Shown here: one piece after another, positions 34,417 to 44,195 of the stretch | How positions within the stretch are numbered: position 1 is the first letter of the stretch | How the letters are laid out: each line of letters begins with the position of its first letter | Assembly: GCA_022792175.1 (NCBI GenBank) | Contig: JAAWAN010000023.1 | Coordinates: 91,698 to 155,697 of the forward strand | Direction: 5' to 3' | DNA length: 64,000 nt | Origin: Provencibacterium sp. | Lineage (GTDB): Bacteria; Bacillota; Clostridia; Oscillospirales; Ruminococcaceae | Program-made: the position numbers and the translations under genes | Notes under the pieces: model-generated | Databases searched by the model: none | Seen by the model: only the letters and a program-made list of their open reading frames with translations | What the model was told of the DNA's origin: nothing

Positions 34417-35301
34417 ATGATGACATTTTTGGGTTACCTGGTCAGCGGCATCAGCCTCGGAAGCGTTTATGCCATCATCGCTCTGGGCTATACCATGGTC
34501 TATGGCATTGCCAAAATGCTGAACTTCGCCCATGGTGATGTTATTATGGTGGGCGCATATATCTCCTTTTGCGCCACCAACTATCTCAGCCTGCCCGCCT
34601 GGCTGAGCGTATTGCTCGCAATTATCGTCTGCACCGTACTGGGCGTTGTGATTGAAGGGCTGGCTTACCGGCCGCTGCGTCAGGCCGGTTCGCTCGCGGT
34701 ACTCATTACCGCCATCGGCGTCAGCTATTTTCTGCAGAATGCCGCCCAGCTCATCTGGACCTCCAACACCAAAATTTTCACTTCGATTGTCAGCATCCCC
34801 TCGCTGCGGCTGTTCGGCGGGCAGCTGACCATTACCGGAGAGGCCATCGTCACCGTTCTGACCTGCATACTCATTATGGCCGGCCTCACCTTTTTTACCG
34901 GTGCCACCCGAATGGGCAAGGCGATGCGCGCCTGCTCGGAGGATAAGGGCGCTGCCCAGCTGATGGGCATCAACGTCAATTTCACCATCTCGATGACCTT
35001 CGCCATCGGCTCGGCGCTGGCGGCTGTTGCCGGGGTGCTGCTCTGCTCCTCCTACAATACCCTTATCCCCACCACCGGAGCAATGCCGGGCATCAAGGCG
35101 TTTACCGCCGCCGTTTTCGGCGGCATCGGCTCCATCCCCGGAGCGCTGCTCGGGGGGATTCTTCTGGGCATTATCGAAATTTTCGCGAGCGGCTATATCT
35201 CCTACCAGCTCTCAAATGCGATTGTGTTTGCCGTTCTCATTATCGTACTGCTCGTTAAGCCCTCCGGGCTGCTGGGCAAATATACGCCTGAGAAAGTGTA
35301 G
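34417..35301 (+). CDS. livH: Branched-chain amino acid ABC transporter permease LivH
   Basis: A 294-residue inner-membrane permease with about eight transmembrane segments. Family motifs are SGISLGSVYAIIALGYTMVYG, MLNFAHGDVIMVGAY, RQAGSLAVLITAIGVSYFLQN, RACSEDKGAAQLMGIN (the coupling EAA-like loop), and GIKAFTAAVFGGIGSIPGALLGG. AGAGGTG precedes ATG 34417; the reading frame extends upstream to 34318 but that part overlaps the terminator hairpin and is not coding. Confidence 0.95.
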   Translation: MMTFLGYLVSGISLGSVYAIIALGYTMVYGIAKMLNFAHGDVIMVGAYISFCATNYLSLPAWLSVLLAIIVCTVLGVVIEGLAYRPLRQAGSLAVLITAIGVSYFLQNAAQLIWTSNTKIFTSIVSIPSLRLFGGQLTITGEAIVTVLTCILIMAGLTFFTGATRMGKAMRACSEDKGAAQLMGINVNFTISMTFAIGSALAAVAGVLLCSSYNTLIPTTGAMPGIKAFTAAVFGGIGSIPGALLGGILLGIIEIFASGYISYQLSNAIVFAVLIIVLLVKPSGLLGKYTPEKV

Positions 35302-35309
35302 GTGGCGGC

Positions 35310-36362
35310 ATGAACAAGCTAAAATCGATGAAAAAATCTACCCGCAAAAATCTGTTTACCTATCTGCTGGTCATCATCGCCTATCTGCTGATTCAGCTGC
35401 TGCAGGGGCAGGGGCTGCTGACCCGCTCGCTGCAGGGCCAGCTGGTGCCGGTCTGCTGCTATATCGTCATGGCCCTCTCTCTCAATCTGGTGGTAGGCAT
35501 TTCGGGAGAGCTGAGCCTCGGACATGCCGGTTTCATGAGTGTCGGGGCCTTTTCCGGCGTTGTCGCGGCGATGGCGCTGCGCTCCTCGATCGCCTCCCCC
35601 GCTCTGCGGCTCATGATCGCCATTATCGTCGGCGCGGCACTGGCGGCCGTAGCGGGCTTTATCGTCGGCGTGCCGGTATTGCGGCTGCAGGGGGACTACC
35701 TGGCCATTGTAACGCTGGCCTTCGGGCAGATTATCGTCAACATCCTGCAGTGTGTCTATATGGGGGTGGATGCAGCCGGCCTGCACTTTCGCTTTGATAA
35801 TGCCGATCTTGGCATGACCGACGGCACCACCATTATTTCCGGCCCGAAGGGGACGGTGACGGTAGAGAAGATTTCCAGCTTTACGGCGGGCTTTTTTCTC
35901 ATCCTCATCACCCTGTTTATTGTTTTAAACCTCGTAAACAGCCGCTCCGGCCGGGCGATTATGGCTATTCGCGACAACCGCATCGCTGCTGAGAGTGTCG
36001 GCATCAACGTTACCAAATACCGGCTGATGGCCTTTGTCACCGCCTCCGCCCTGGCCGGGGCCGCGGGCGCCTTATATGGGCTCAACTACTCCTCGATCGA
36101 CCCTTCGAAGTTTGACTACAACACCTCCATTCTTGTGCTGGTCTTCGTGGTGCTGGGAGGGCTGGGAAACATGTGGGGCTCTATCATTGCCGCCACCTTC
36201 TTAACGGTGCTGCCTGAGGCGATGCGCGGCTTTGAGGACTACCGGATGTTAGTTTATGCCATCGTTCTCATTCTGGTCATGCTCGCCACCAATAACGACC
36301 AGTTAAAGGGGCTGCTCAGCCGGATGATTCCTAAACGCAAGGAGGCGGTAAAACATGGCTGA
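35310..36362 (+). CDS. livM: Branched-chain amino acid ABC transporter permease LivM
   Basis: A 350-residue second permease. After a basic N-terminus (KLKSMKKSTRKN) come hydrophobic helices with SLNLVVGISGELSLGHAGFMSVGAFSG, VLRLQGDYLAIVTLAFGQI, the coupling loop MAIRDNRIAAESVGINV and VFVVLGGLGNMWGSIIAATFL. It starts 8 bases after livH and overlaps livG by 8 bases. Confidence 0.95.
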   Translation: MNKLKSMKKSTRKNLFTYLLVIIAYLLIQLLQGQGLLTRSLQGQLVPVCCYIVMALSLNLVVGISGELSLGHAGFMSVGAFSGVVAAMALRSSIASPALRLMIAIIVGAALAAVAGFIVGVPVLRLQGDYLAIVTLAFGQIIVNILQCVYMGVDAAGLHFRFDNADLGMTDGTTIISGPKGTVTVEKISSFTAGFFLILITLFIVLNLVNSRSGRAIMAIRDNRIAAESVGINVTKYRLMAFVTASALAGAAGALYGLNYSSIDPSKFDYNTSILVLVFVVLGGLGNMWGSIIAATFLTVLPEAMRGFEDYRMLVYAIVLILVMLATNNDQLKGLLSRMIPKRKEAVKHG

Positions 36363-37210
36363 AAAGAGCTTTCAAAAGGGTAAAATGGTGCCCGTCCCCA
36401 GCCATTCGATCATCCCCGAGCGGGATTTAAGCGAATTCCCTGTTCTCGAGTGCAGCCATCTGGGAATCGACTTCGGCGGCCTGCAGGCGGTGAATGAATT
36501 CAATATCGTTATCGGCCGCACCGAGATTGCCGGGCTTATCGGCCCGAACGGCGCAGGCAAAACTACCGTTTTTAACCTTTTAACCAAGGTCTATCACCCC
36601 ACCCGGGGCACCATTCTGCTAAAGGGCGTAGATACGGCGGGCAAAACCACCTCCCAGATTAACCGGATGGGTATCGCCCGCACCTTCCAGAATATCCGCC
36701 TGTTCTCCAACATGAGCGTGGAGGATAACGTCAAGGTCGGGCTGCACAACCAGGTGTGCTATTCGATGCCCAGCGGCGTTTTGCGCCTGCCCAGCTACTG
36801 GAAAAAGGAAAAGCAGGCACATGAGCGCGCGCTCGAGCTGCTCTCCATTTTCGACATGCAGGACCTCGCAAACCACCAGGCCGCCTCCCTCCCCTATGGT
36901 GCGCAGCGCCGGCTGGAAATTGTCCGCGCGCTGGCAACCGGCCCCTCGCTGCTGCTGCTCGATGAACCGGCTGCCGGCATGAACCCCTCCGAAACCGCCG
37001 AGCTGATGGAAAACATCGTTAAAATCCGGGATACCTTCCATATCGCCATCATGCTGATTGAGCATGACATGAATCTGGTCATGGGCATCTGCGAGGGCAT
37101 CTGCGTGTTAAACTTCGGGCAGATTATCGCCAAGGGCACCGCGGAGGAGATCCAGTCCAACCCGACCGTTATCGAAGCCTATCTGGGCAAGCAGCAAGGG
37201 GGCGCGCAGG

Positions 37211-37218
<8 letters not shown>
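36355..37218 (+). CDS. livG: Branched-chain amino acid ABC transporter ATPase LivG
   Basis: A 287-residue ATPase subunit. Walker A is IGPNGAGKTTVFNLLTKVY, the Q-loop region IARTFQNIRLF, the signature position reads LPYGAQRRLEIVRALATGP (the usual LivG variant of LSGGQ), Walker B is LLLLDEPAAGMNP and the switch His is in IEHDMNLVMGICE. About 28 extra residues precede the core (KGKMVPVPSHSIIPERDLS). Its start and stop overlap livM and livF by 8 bases each. Confidence 0.96.
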
Positions 37219-37909
<691 letters not shown>

Positions 37910-38012
37910 GGAGTACCGCCCGGCTGCATTGAGCAGAGTTCCTTTCTGCCGGCTGCCCCAGTGAAAAAAACCGGAAGTTTTTCTTCACCTCCCAATCAGT
38001 TTTCAAAAAAAA

Positions 38013-38053
38013 AACACCCATAACCGGAGAATATCCCGGTTATGGGCGTTTTT
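38013..38053 (+). terminator. Terminator of the liv operon
   Basis: An inverted repeat of about 15 base pairs with one A-C mismatch (AACACCCATAACCGG at 38013-38027 with CCGGTTATGGGCGTT at 38036-38050), followed by a T-run to 38055. An A-run precedes it, so it may also work on the other strand. Confidence 0.88.
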
Positions 38054-38108
38054 TTGGCAGTTTCACCCCAAAAAACGGTTTCTCTCCCCTGCCGCCCCCT
38101 TTTCCGGA

Positions 38109-38137
38109 TTTCCATATGGGAGAGTTTATGCTATTCT
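38109..38137 (+). promoter_or_regulatory. Possible cas3 promoter
   Basis: TTTCCA (38109-38114), a 17-base spacer and TATTCT (38132-38137) preceded by TGC, an extended -10. The cas3 start is about 95 bases further. Nothing else was found in the 322-base gap between livF and cas3 apart from the terminator. Confidence 0.45.
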
Positions 38138-38231
38138 GTTTACAGCAGAGGGCAGGCTCCGTCAATGATCCGGACCGGCCACTGCAGAAAAGCAGATAAA
38201 AACTGAAGGACGCCAAAGGGGGACGACAGCA

Positions 38232-40460
38232 GTGATATACTATGCCCGTTCAGAAAACGAATTCGGAGAAAAGGAGACCGTTTCCCACCATCTGCAGCGC
38301 ACGGCCGCCCTGTGCCGCACATTCTGCAGTGCGCTGGGGGATGAGGCCGCCGGGGAATGGATGGGGCTGTTTCATGATTTCGGCAAATACAGTCCCCTTT
38401 TCCAGCGGGTGCTGACCCATCAGGAGCAGCATATCGACCATGCGCTGCCCGGCGCGGCCCTTCTCTATGGAAGGCTGGGCAGCAAATCAGCCCGCTTTCT
38501 GCCGCTCGCTCTGGCAGTGCGCGCCCACCATGACCGGCTCTCGCTGACCAGCTGCAGCGAGCTAACGGCCTGGCTCACGGGGAAAACCGACGGAAAAAAC
38601 CCACAGGGGCTGCGCTATTCCATCTCGAGCGCTGCGGATGACGCCTGCAAAAGCGCCTGCCAGAGCTTTTTAAGCGAGATTCCGTTGCCGGACCGCCGCC
38701 CCTGCCCATCCGCCTTTTCCGGACAGGGCTACTCCTATTTTCTTGAGTGGATGCTCTACACCCGGCTGCTCTACTCAGCCCTGACGGATGCGGACTACAC
38801 CGCCTCCGCCGAGCATTTTCAGCCGGATTATCTGCAGCAGGCCAGCGCCCCGCCGCTCGATGCCGCGGCGGCGATGCGGGCGCTGGAAGAATACCGCAGC
38901 CGGCTGCAGGCCGGCTCCTCCGCCGACCCGGCTATTACCGCGCTGCGAAACCGCCTTTTTGAGAGCTGCAGCGAGGCGGGCAAAATCGCCTCTCCCGGCA
39001 TCTATACCCTCACCGCCCCCACCGGGGCCGGGAAAACGCTGGCCATGCTGGCTTTCGCCCTGCAGCAGCTGTTACGGGGCAGACGGCGCATCATTTTTGT
39101 CCTGCCGTTTCTCTCCATTATCGAGCAGAATGCCGCCATCTACCGGCAGCTGATTCCGCAGCTGCTGGAGAGCCACAGCCAGCTGCGGCCGGAGGATGAG
39201 CAGGCCGCCCGCGAGCTCCATCAGCGCTGGGACGCGCCCTGTATCGTTACCACATCGGTCCAGTTTTTCGAGGGGCTGTTTGCCTGCAGCGGCCCCGACT
39301 GCAGGCGGCTGCACCAGATTGCAGAAAGCGTCATTATCTTCGATGAGGCGCAGAGCCTTCCTGTTACGCTGGCAGCCGCCACGCTGCGCTCGCTGCAGGC
39401 CCTCTCCTCCCGCTGGGGCTGCACAGTAGTCTTCTCCACCGCCACCCAGCCCGCCTTTGATGCGCTGCCGGATGTCGAATGGCAGCCAAAAGAGCTGGCC
39501 GCTGGCGGGCAGGCGCTGTTTGAAAGCGCCCGTCGGGTAAACTGCAGCTGGAACCTGCAGCCCCGGCTGCCGGAGGAAATCGCGGCGCAGGCTGTTTTGG
39601 CCCCCAACGCCTGCATCATCCTCAATCTGCGCCGCCATGCCCGCCGTGTCTATGAGGCGCTGCAGGCGCTTCGCCCGCGCGAAGAGGTTTTTCTGCTTTC
39701 CACCGATCTCTGCCCGGCCCACCGCACCGCCGTTTTAAGCCGGATACGCGATCGGCTGCAAAAGGGCCTCCCCTGCTATCTGGCGGCCACCCAGTGTATC
39801 GAGGCCGGTGTGGATATCAGCTTTGATACGCTGTTTCGGGCGCTGGCCCCGCTGGAGGGCATCATCCAGGCGGCCGGGCGCTGCAACCGGCACGATGCCC
39901 GCCGCCGCGGCCAGATGCAGATATTCCTCCTGCAGGAGGAGACGGGAGAGGAGGCGGGTTATCCGGATGCCTTCTACCGGCAGGGGGCCAACGCCGTGCG
40001 CATCCTGCTCGAGCGCCACCCCATCGATCTTTACAGCCTCTCCCACATCCAGGAATATTATACCATTCTTTATCGGGATGGGCAGCTGCACGACAAGCCG
40101 GAGCTGACCCGGGCAATTGAAAACGGGGATTTTGAAGGCGCCCATCACGAATACCGCCTGATTGAACGGGCCGGCGTCCCGGTCATTGTTCCTTATAACG
40201 GCGAACAGGAGCTTTATGAGCAGCTTTGCGAAGAGGCGAAAAGCGGAATTACCGGCGGCTGGCTGCGGCGGGCCGCCCCGCTGAGCATCACCTGCTATAA
40301 TGAGCGGCTGGTGCGGGACTGCTGCGAGGCGTTGCAGACTCCCGCCCGCCGCCACAGCCCGCCCGCCTTTGCAGGCTGCTATCTGCTGCGCAACCCCTCG
40401 CTGTATGACAGCAGGGAAGCCGGATTGCAGCTGGACGCGATGGGAACGCTGATTGAGTAG
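38232..40460 (+). CDS. cas3: Cas3 nuclease-helicase (type I-C)
   Basis: A 742-residue effector recruited by Cascade to nick, unwind and degrade target DNA. The N-terminal HD nuclease shows SHHLQRTAALC and GLFHDFGKYSPLF (His48-Asp49), then HIDHALPGAALLYG and VRAHHDRLSL. The SF2 helicase has Walker A LTAPTGAGKTLAMLAFA (about residue 260), motif II IIFDEAQSLP (Asp371, a DEAQ box), motif III FSTATQPA, and the motif VI region IQAAGRCNRHD. The start is GTG 38232 with GGGGGAC 8 bases upstream. It is separated from cas5 by a 174-base gap with a new promoter, so it can be expressed independently of Cascade. Confidence 0.95.
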   Translation: MIYYARSENEFGEKETVSHHLQRTAALCRTFCSALGDEAAGEWMGLFHDFGKYSPLFQRVLTHQEQHIDHALPGAALLYGRLGSKSARFLPLALAVRAHHDRLSLTSCSELTAWLTGKTDGKNPQGLRYSISSAADDACKSACQSFLSEIPLPDRRPCPSAFSGQGYSYFLEWMLYTRLLYSALTDADYTASAEHFQPDYLQQASAPPLDAAAAMRALEEYRSRLQAGSSADPAITALRNRLFESCSEAGKIASPGIYTLTAPTGAGKTLAMLAFALQQLLRGRRRIIFVLPFLSIIEQNAAIYRQLIPQLLESHSQLRPEDEQAARELHQRWDAPCIVTTSVQFFEGLFACSGPDCRRLHQIAESVIIFDEAQSLPVTLAAATLRSLQALSSRWGCTVVFSTATQPAFDALPDVEWQPKELAAGGQALFESARRVNCSWNLQPRLPEEIAAQAVLAPNACIILNLRRHARRVYEALQALRPREEVFLLSTDLCPAHRTAVLSRIRDRLQKGLPCYLAATQCIEAGVDISFDTLFRALAPLEGIIQAAGRCNRHDARRRGQMQIFLLQEETGEEAGYPDAFYRQGANAVRILLERHPIDLYSLSHIQEYYTILYRDGQLHDKPELTRAIENGDFEGAHHEYRLIERAGVPVIVPYNGEQELYEQLCEEAKSGITGGWLRRAAPLSITCYNERLVRDCCEALQTPARRHSPPAFAGCYLLRNPSLYDSREAGLQLDAMGTLIE

Positions 40461-40507
40461 CCATCAGCAGCCGATTATTTATAAACCCTCTTTTAAAAAT
40501 AAAATAT

Positions 40508-40537
40508 TTTGACTATTTTTGTCAAATAAAGTATAAT
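40508..40537 (+). promoter_or_regulatory. Promoter of cas5-cas8c-cas7-cas4-cas1-cas2, with an internal dyad
   Basis: TTGACT (40509-40514) and TATAAT (40532-40537) are spaced by 17 bases. TTTGAC (40508-40513) and GTCAAA (40521-40526) form a perfect inverted repeat that covers the -35 and half of the spacer, a typical place for a repressor to block RNA polymerase. The AT-rich gap stands out from the GC-rich cas genes. Confidence 0.8.
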
Positions 40538-40634
40538 ATGCTCAACACTTTTTCTGCTGCAGGCAGGGGCATCTCCTTTAAAAGGCCGTCTCTCCTGCCG
40601 GGCAGGCTGGAATCTGGAAAAAGGAAGTGATGCT

Positions 40635-41327
40635 GTGAGAGAAATCGCCATCGATGTCTGGGGAGATTTTGCCTGCTTTTCCCGCCCGGAGTCCAAGGTT
40701 GAACGGCTGACCTACCCCGTTCCGACCCCATCGGCCATGCGCGGACTGCTCAGCGCCATCTACTCCAAGCCGAGGGAATTTTACTGGCAGGTCAACCGCA
40801 TTGAGGTGCTGCGGCCGCTCAAATATATCAGCTTTAAGCGCAACGAGGTGAAGGAGAAGCTCCTCCTCCGGGCAGACGGTGCGCCCAGAAATGATACCCC
40901 CATTTTAGTGGACTATGCCGGAGAAGATAAAAACAAGGGCCACACCCAGCGGCAGACGGTGGCCCTGCGGGATGTTTCCTACCGGGTATATGCCTCCATC
41001 TGCCGCCAGGCGGATTATACCGAGCCGGAGGAGCGGCTCTATAACCAGGCGCTGCGGCGCATCAGCCGGGGGCAGTGCTTTTATCAGCCATCGCTGGGAC
41101 TGCGGGAGTTTGCCGCCTATTTCCAGCCGGCAGAGGGCTCCTGTGAGCCGATTCAGCTGGATTTGGATTTAGGCTGGATGCTTTACGATGTCTTCGACCT
41201 GCACAAATGGCAGGTGACCTCCAAAACCGAGCCATATGTCACGCTGTTTCATGCCCGGCTGCAGCAGGGCGTTCTGCAGGTGCCGCCCTTCGACAGCCCG
41301 GATGTTCTGCGCCCGGAGGTGATTTAA
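40635..41327 (+). CDS. cas5c: Cas5 (Cas5d-type), type I-C crRNA-processing subunit
   Basis: A 230-residue RAMP protein. In type I-C systems this subunit replaces Cas6: it cleaves the repeat stem-loop and caps the 5' handle of the crRNA in Cascade. The family start is seen as IAIDVWGDFACFSRPESKVERLTYPVPTPSAMRGLLSAIY; further on are HTQRQTVALRDVSYRVYA and CFYQPSLGLREFAAYF. The start is GTG 40635, 7 bases after AAGGAAG. It is followed by cas8c with its ribosome binding site inside the cas5 end. Confidence 0.94.
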   Translation: MREIAIDVWGDFACFSRPESKVERLTYPVPTPSAMRGLLSAIYSKPREFYWQVNRIEVLRPLKYISFKRNEVKEKLLLRADGAPRNDTPILVDYAGEDKNKGHTQRQTVALRDVSYRVYASICRQADYTEPEERLYNQALRRISRGQCFYQPSLGLREFAAYFQPAEGSCEPIQLDLDLGWMLYDVFDLHKWQVTSKTEPYVTLFHARLQQGVLQVPPFDSPDVLRPEVI

Positions 41328-41328
41328 A

Positions 41329-43158
41329 ATGCTGCAGGAGTTATACCGCTATGCACTCGATCATCAGCTGGCGGCAAGGCCCGGCTTCAAGCTGAAAACG
41401 CCCAAAGCCTATGTCTGCCTGAACCGGCAGGGGAAGCTGACAGCCATTGATCCGCCGCCTCCGCAGCCGGTACCCTGTCCTGACCTCGGCTATGCTGCAC
41501 AGAGTACCACAAAATGCAACTTTCCGGTGGAAAAGATGCTCATCACCCTGACGCAGGAAAAGCCGCAGAAACGCACCTTTTTCCTACAGACGCTGAAAGA
41601 AGCGGCAGAGACCGAACCGCTGTTTGGCGTTCTGTATACGGCGCTGACCTCTCCGGAAACGGTAGAGGCCATTGGGGAGGCCCTGCAGGCGCACCGGGTC
41701 AAGCCGGCAGATATCATCGGCTACAAGGTGGACGGCAGGGCGCTCGAGAGCCTTCCCGGCTATCAGTCCTGGTGGCGCGATTATGCCGCCGCTCAGCAAA
41801 GCACTTTCAAAAAGCAGCAAATCGAGCGCTGCCTGATTACCGGAGAGATTGTTACCCCGATAAGAACTGTCCCCAAGGTGTCCGGCCTGCTTTCGGTTGG
41901 CGGGCAGCAGAACGGAGATACGCTTATTTGCTTTGACAAGGACGCCTTTTGCTCCTACGGCCGAAAGCATGCGGCCAACGCCCCGGTCTCGGAGGAGGCG
42001 ATGCGTGCCGTCAACGTGGCGCTCGAGGAGCTCATCAACGTTCAGAAAGCGCCCATCTTAGCCGGGGCAAGGTGGCTGCACTGGTATAAAAGCGCACTGC
42101 CGCAGGAGCTGCCCGACCCTCTCGGCGAGCTCTTCGGCTTTCAGGAGGAGGACGAGGAGGAAAGCGCCCGGGAGCAGGGCGATGAAGCCGACCCCCTGCT
42201 CACCGCCGCGGCCCGACAGCAGGCGGATGCCCTGCTGAAAAGCCCCTATACCGGGGAGATGCCTGCCGGAATGCAGGATAACGAGTACTATATCCTTTCT
42301 CTTTCCGGCGCAGGCGGCCGCATGATGGTGCGCGGCTGGCAGCAGGGCCGCTTTATCCAGCTGCAGCAGGCTCTGGAGCGCTGGTGGGAAGAGCTGAGCC
42401 TTATTTCCCCCGGCGGGAAGGGGCCGCTGCCGCAGCCGCGGCTGGGGCAGCTGAACGCGCGGCTGATTAAGCCGCAAAAGGGCAAAAGCCTGAGCGAGCA
42501 GATGAGCAAGGAGCTGGCCAGTCTGGAACCGCAGCTGATTTTTGCCATTATCGGCGGCAGCCCGCTGCCCGCGCAGGCGGCTGCCCGGGCTTTGCAGAGC
42601 ATCCGCTCGAAAATGATGAGCGGAGACGGTGAAAAAAGAGAACCGATGCCGGACGCGCGCGCCTGCCAGCTGCTGAAGGTCTGGCTGTCGCGCCAGAATG
42701 CCGCAGAAAAAGGAGGAGTAAAAATGAAGGCCGAACTGACCCCCGACTATCCCAATGCCGCCTACCATTGCGGCCGTATGATGGCGGTTTATGCCGCTAT
42801 ACAGTCGAGCGCCATGGGCGATGTGGGCGCCGGTGTGCTGCAGCGCTATTATACCGCTGCCAGCTGCACGCCGGCACTGGTTTTCGGCAGGCTCTCCGGC
42901 CTTTGCCAGCACCATCTGGCAAAGCTGGATAATCCCGGCCTTGCGCGCTACTATGAAAAACTGCTCGGGGAGATTGCCCAGAAGATTGCGCCTCCCCTCC
43001 CCGCCGCGCTGGACCTGCGCGGGCAGGCGGAATTTTCCCTGGGCTACTATCAGCAGCGCGCAGCGCTGTTTGCCCCGCACAAAGGCGGGGAGTCTTCGAA
43101 AAAGTCCGGGGAAGCGGACGCTCCCGAAGACTCCCCCGACGAAAAGGCTTCTTTATAA
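41329..43158 (+). CDS. cas8c: Cas8c (Csd1), large subunit of type I-C Cascade
   Basis: A 609-residue large subunit that recognises the PAM and positions target DNA; in I-C systems an internal start also yields a small-subunit-like (Cas11) fragment. Csd1-type features are the N-terminal LYRYALDHQLAARPGFKLKTPKAYV, QRTFFLQTLKEAAE-like helices, CLITGEIVTPIRTVPKVSGLLSVGGQQNGDTLICFDKDAFCSYG and YYILSLSGAGGRMMVRGW. An internal GGAGGAGTAAAAATG at 42713-42726 (ATG 42724) is well placed for the Cas11 start. The tail is charged and low in complexity. GGAGGTG precedes ATG 41329. Confidence 0.93.
   Translation: MLQELYRYALDHQLAARPGFKLKTPKAYVCLNRQGKLTAIDPPPPQPVPCPDLGYAAQSTTKCNFPVEKMLITLTQEKPQKRTFFLQTLKEAAETEPLFGVLYTALTSPETVEAIGEALQAHRVKPADIIGYKVDGRALESLPGYQSWWRDYAAAQQSTFKKQQIERCLITGEIVTPIRTVPKVSGLLSVGGQQNGDTLICFDKDAFCSYGRKHAANAPVSEEAMRAVNVALEELINVQKAPILAGARWLHWYKSALPQELPDPLGELFGFQEEDEEESAREQGDEADPLLTAAARQQADALLKSPYTGEMPAGMQDNEYYILSLSGAGGRMMVRGWQQGRFIQLQQALERWWEELSLISPGGKGPLPQPRLGQLNARLIKPQKGKSLSEQMSKELASLEPQLIFAIIGGSPLPAQAAARALQSIRSKMMSGDGEKREPMPDARACQLLKVWLSRQNAAEKGGVKMKAELTPDYPNAAYHCGRMMAVYAAIQSSAMGDVGAGVLQRYYTAASCTPALVFGRLSGLCQHHLAKLDNPGLARYYEKLLGEIAQKIAPPLPAALDLRGQAEFSLGYYQQRAALFAPHKGGESSKKSGEADAPEDSPDEKASL
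42724..43158 (+). CDS. Predicted internal translation product of cas8c (Cas11c)
   Basis: In type I-C systems the small subunit Cas11c is made from an internal start inside cas8c. Here AAAGGAGGAGTAAAA stands directly before ATG 42724, a perfect ribosome binding site in the middle of the gene, giving a 144-residue C-terminal product starting MKAELTPDYPNAAYHCGRMM. The site is seen in the sequence, the principle is known for the subtype, and use of this site is inference. Confidence 0.75.
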   Translation: MKAELTPDYPNAAYHCGRMMAVYAAIQSSAMGDVGAGVLQRYYTAASCTPALVFGRLSGLCQHHLAKLDNPGLARYYEKLLGEIAQKIAPPLPAALDLRGQAEFSLGYYQQRAALFAPHKGGESSKKSGEADAPEDSPDEKASL

Positions 43159-43187
43159 AACGGACAGTAAAGAGGAGGACATAAAAG

Positions 43188-44195
43188 ATGGCACTGCAGA
43201 ACCGCTATGAGTTTCTCTACTATGTTCAGTGTATCAACGCCAACCCGAACGGAGACCCGGACATGGGCAACGTTCCGCGCATCGACCCGGAGACGATGCA
43301 CGGCTACATCACCGATGTGGCCACCAAGCGCCGCATCCGCAACTACATTCAAACTGCCTATCAGGGGCAGCCCGGCATGGAAATCATCATGCAGCAGGCC
43401 AGCAACATCAATAAGTTTATCGCGCAGGCACATGAAAATGTGGCCTCGGGAATTGACGGGGACTGCGCCAAAGGCAAGGAAAAAACCTATGCCGCCCGCA
43501 GCTACTGCTGCAGCCACTTTTTCGATGTGCGCTGCTTCGGCGCGGTTCTCTCTACCGGCGCCAATGCCGGGCAGGTGCGCGGTCCGGTGCAGCTGACCTT
43601 CGGCCGGTCGATAGATCCCATCCTCTCGCAGGATATCTCCATTACGCGCGTGTGTACTACCCAAGACCTCAAGAACGCCACATTCCAAGAGTATGAAAAC
43701 TGGGAGAATGAGCAGCCGGAGAACAAGCTGCGCGGCTGGGGCCGCAAGCAGTTCATCCCCTTCGGGCTCTATGAGGTGCGGGGCTTTATCAGCGGAAACC
43801 TGGCCCGGGAGACCGGCTTTGATGAGAAGGACCTGCAGGCGCTCTGCGAAGCGATTCTCAACATGTATGAACACGACCATTCCGCCAGCAAGGGACAGAT
43901 GTCGGTCGTCTCCCCGCTGATTCTCTTCCGGCATACAGGAACCGACAGCGACGAAAACCAGCGCCAAAGGCAGGCTCTGCTCGGCTGCGCGCCCGCCCAC
44001 CGGCTGTTTGATCTGGTGCAGGTGCGGCGAAAGCCGGAAATTGCCATAGCCCGCGATTACCGCGATTATACCGCTACGATTGCGCTAAAGCGGCTGCCCG
44101 CCGGTGTAGAGGCAGGCTTTCAGACAGATGCCTTCTCCCCTATCATCTGGGGAAGGCTCCCGGATGGGGAAAGCTGGCTGACCGATGGAAACTGA
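43188..44195 (+). CDS. cas7c: Cas7 (Csd2), backbone subunit of type I-C Cascade
   Basis: A 335-residue RAMP protein that polymerises along the crRNA spacer. The family N-terminus YEFLYYVQCINANPNGDPDMGNVPRIDPETMHGYITDVATKRRIRNYI is unmistakable; later parts are DVRCFGAVLSTGANAGQVRGPVQLTF, SIDPILSQDISITRVC, and the C-terminal VEAGFQTDAFSPIIWGRLPDG. It is somewhat longer than the roughly 280-300 residues I recall for Csd2. GAGGAGG precedes ATG 43188, and the end overlaps cas4 by 11 bases. Confidence 0.94.
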   Translation: MALQNRYEFLYYVQCINANPNGDPDMGNVPRIDPETMHGYITDVATKRRIRNYIQTAYQGQPGMEIIMQQASNINKFIAQAHENVASGIDGDCAKGKEKTYAARSYCCSHFFDVRCFGAVLSTGANAGQVRGPVQLTFGRSIDPILSQDISITRVCTTQDLKNATFQEYENWENEQPENKLRGWGRKQFIPFGLYEVRGFISGNLARETGFDEKDLQALCEAILNMYEHDHSASKGQMSVVSPLILFRHTGTDSDENQRQRQALLGCAPAHRLFDLVQVRRKPEIAIARDYRDYTATIALKRLPAGVEAGFQTDAFSPIIWGRLPDGESWLTDGN

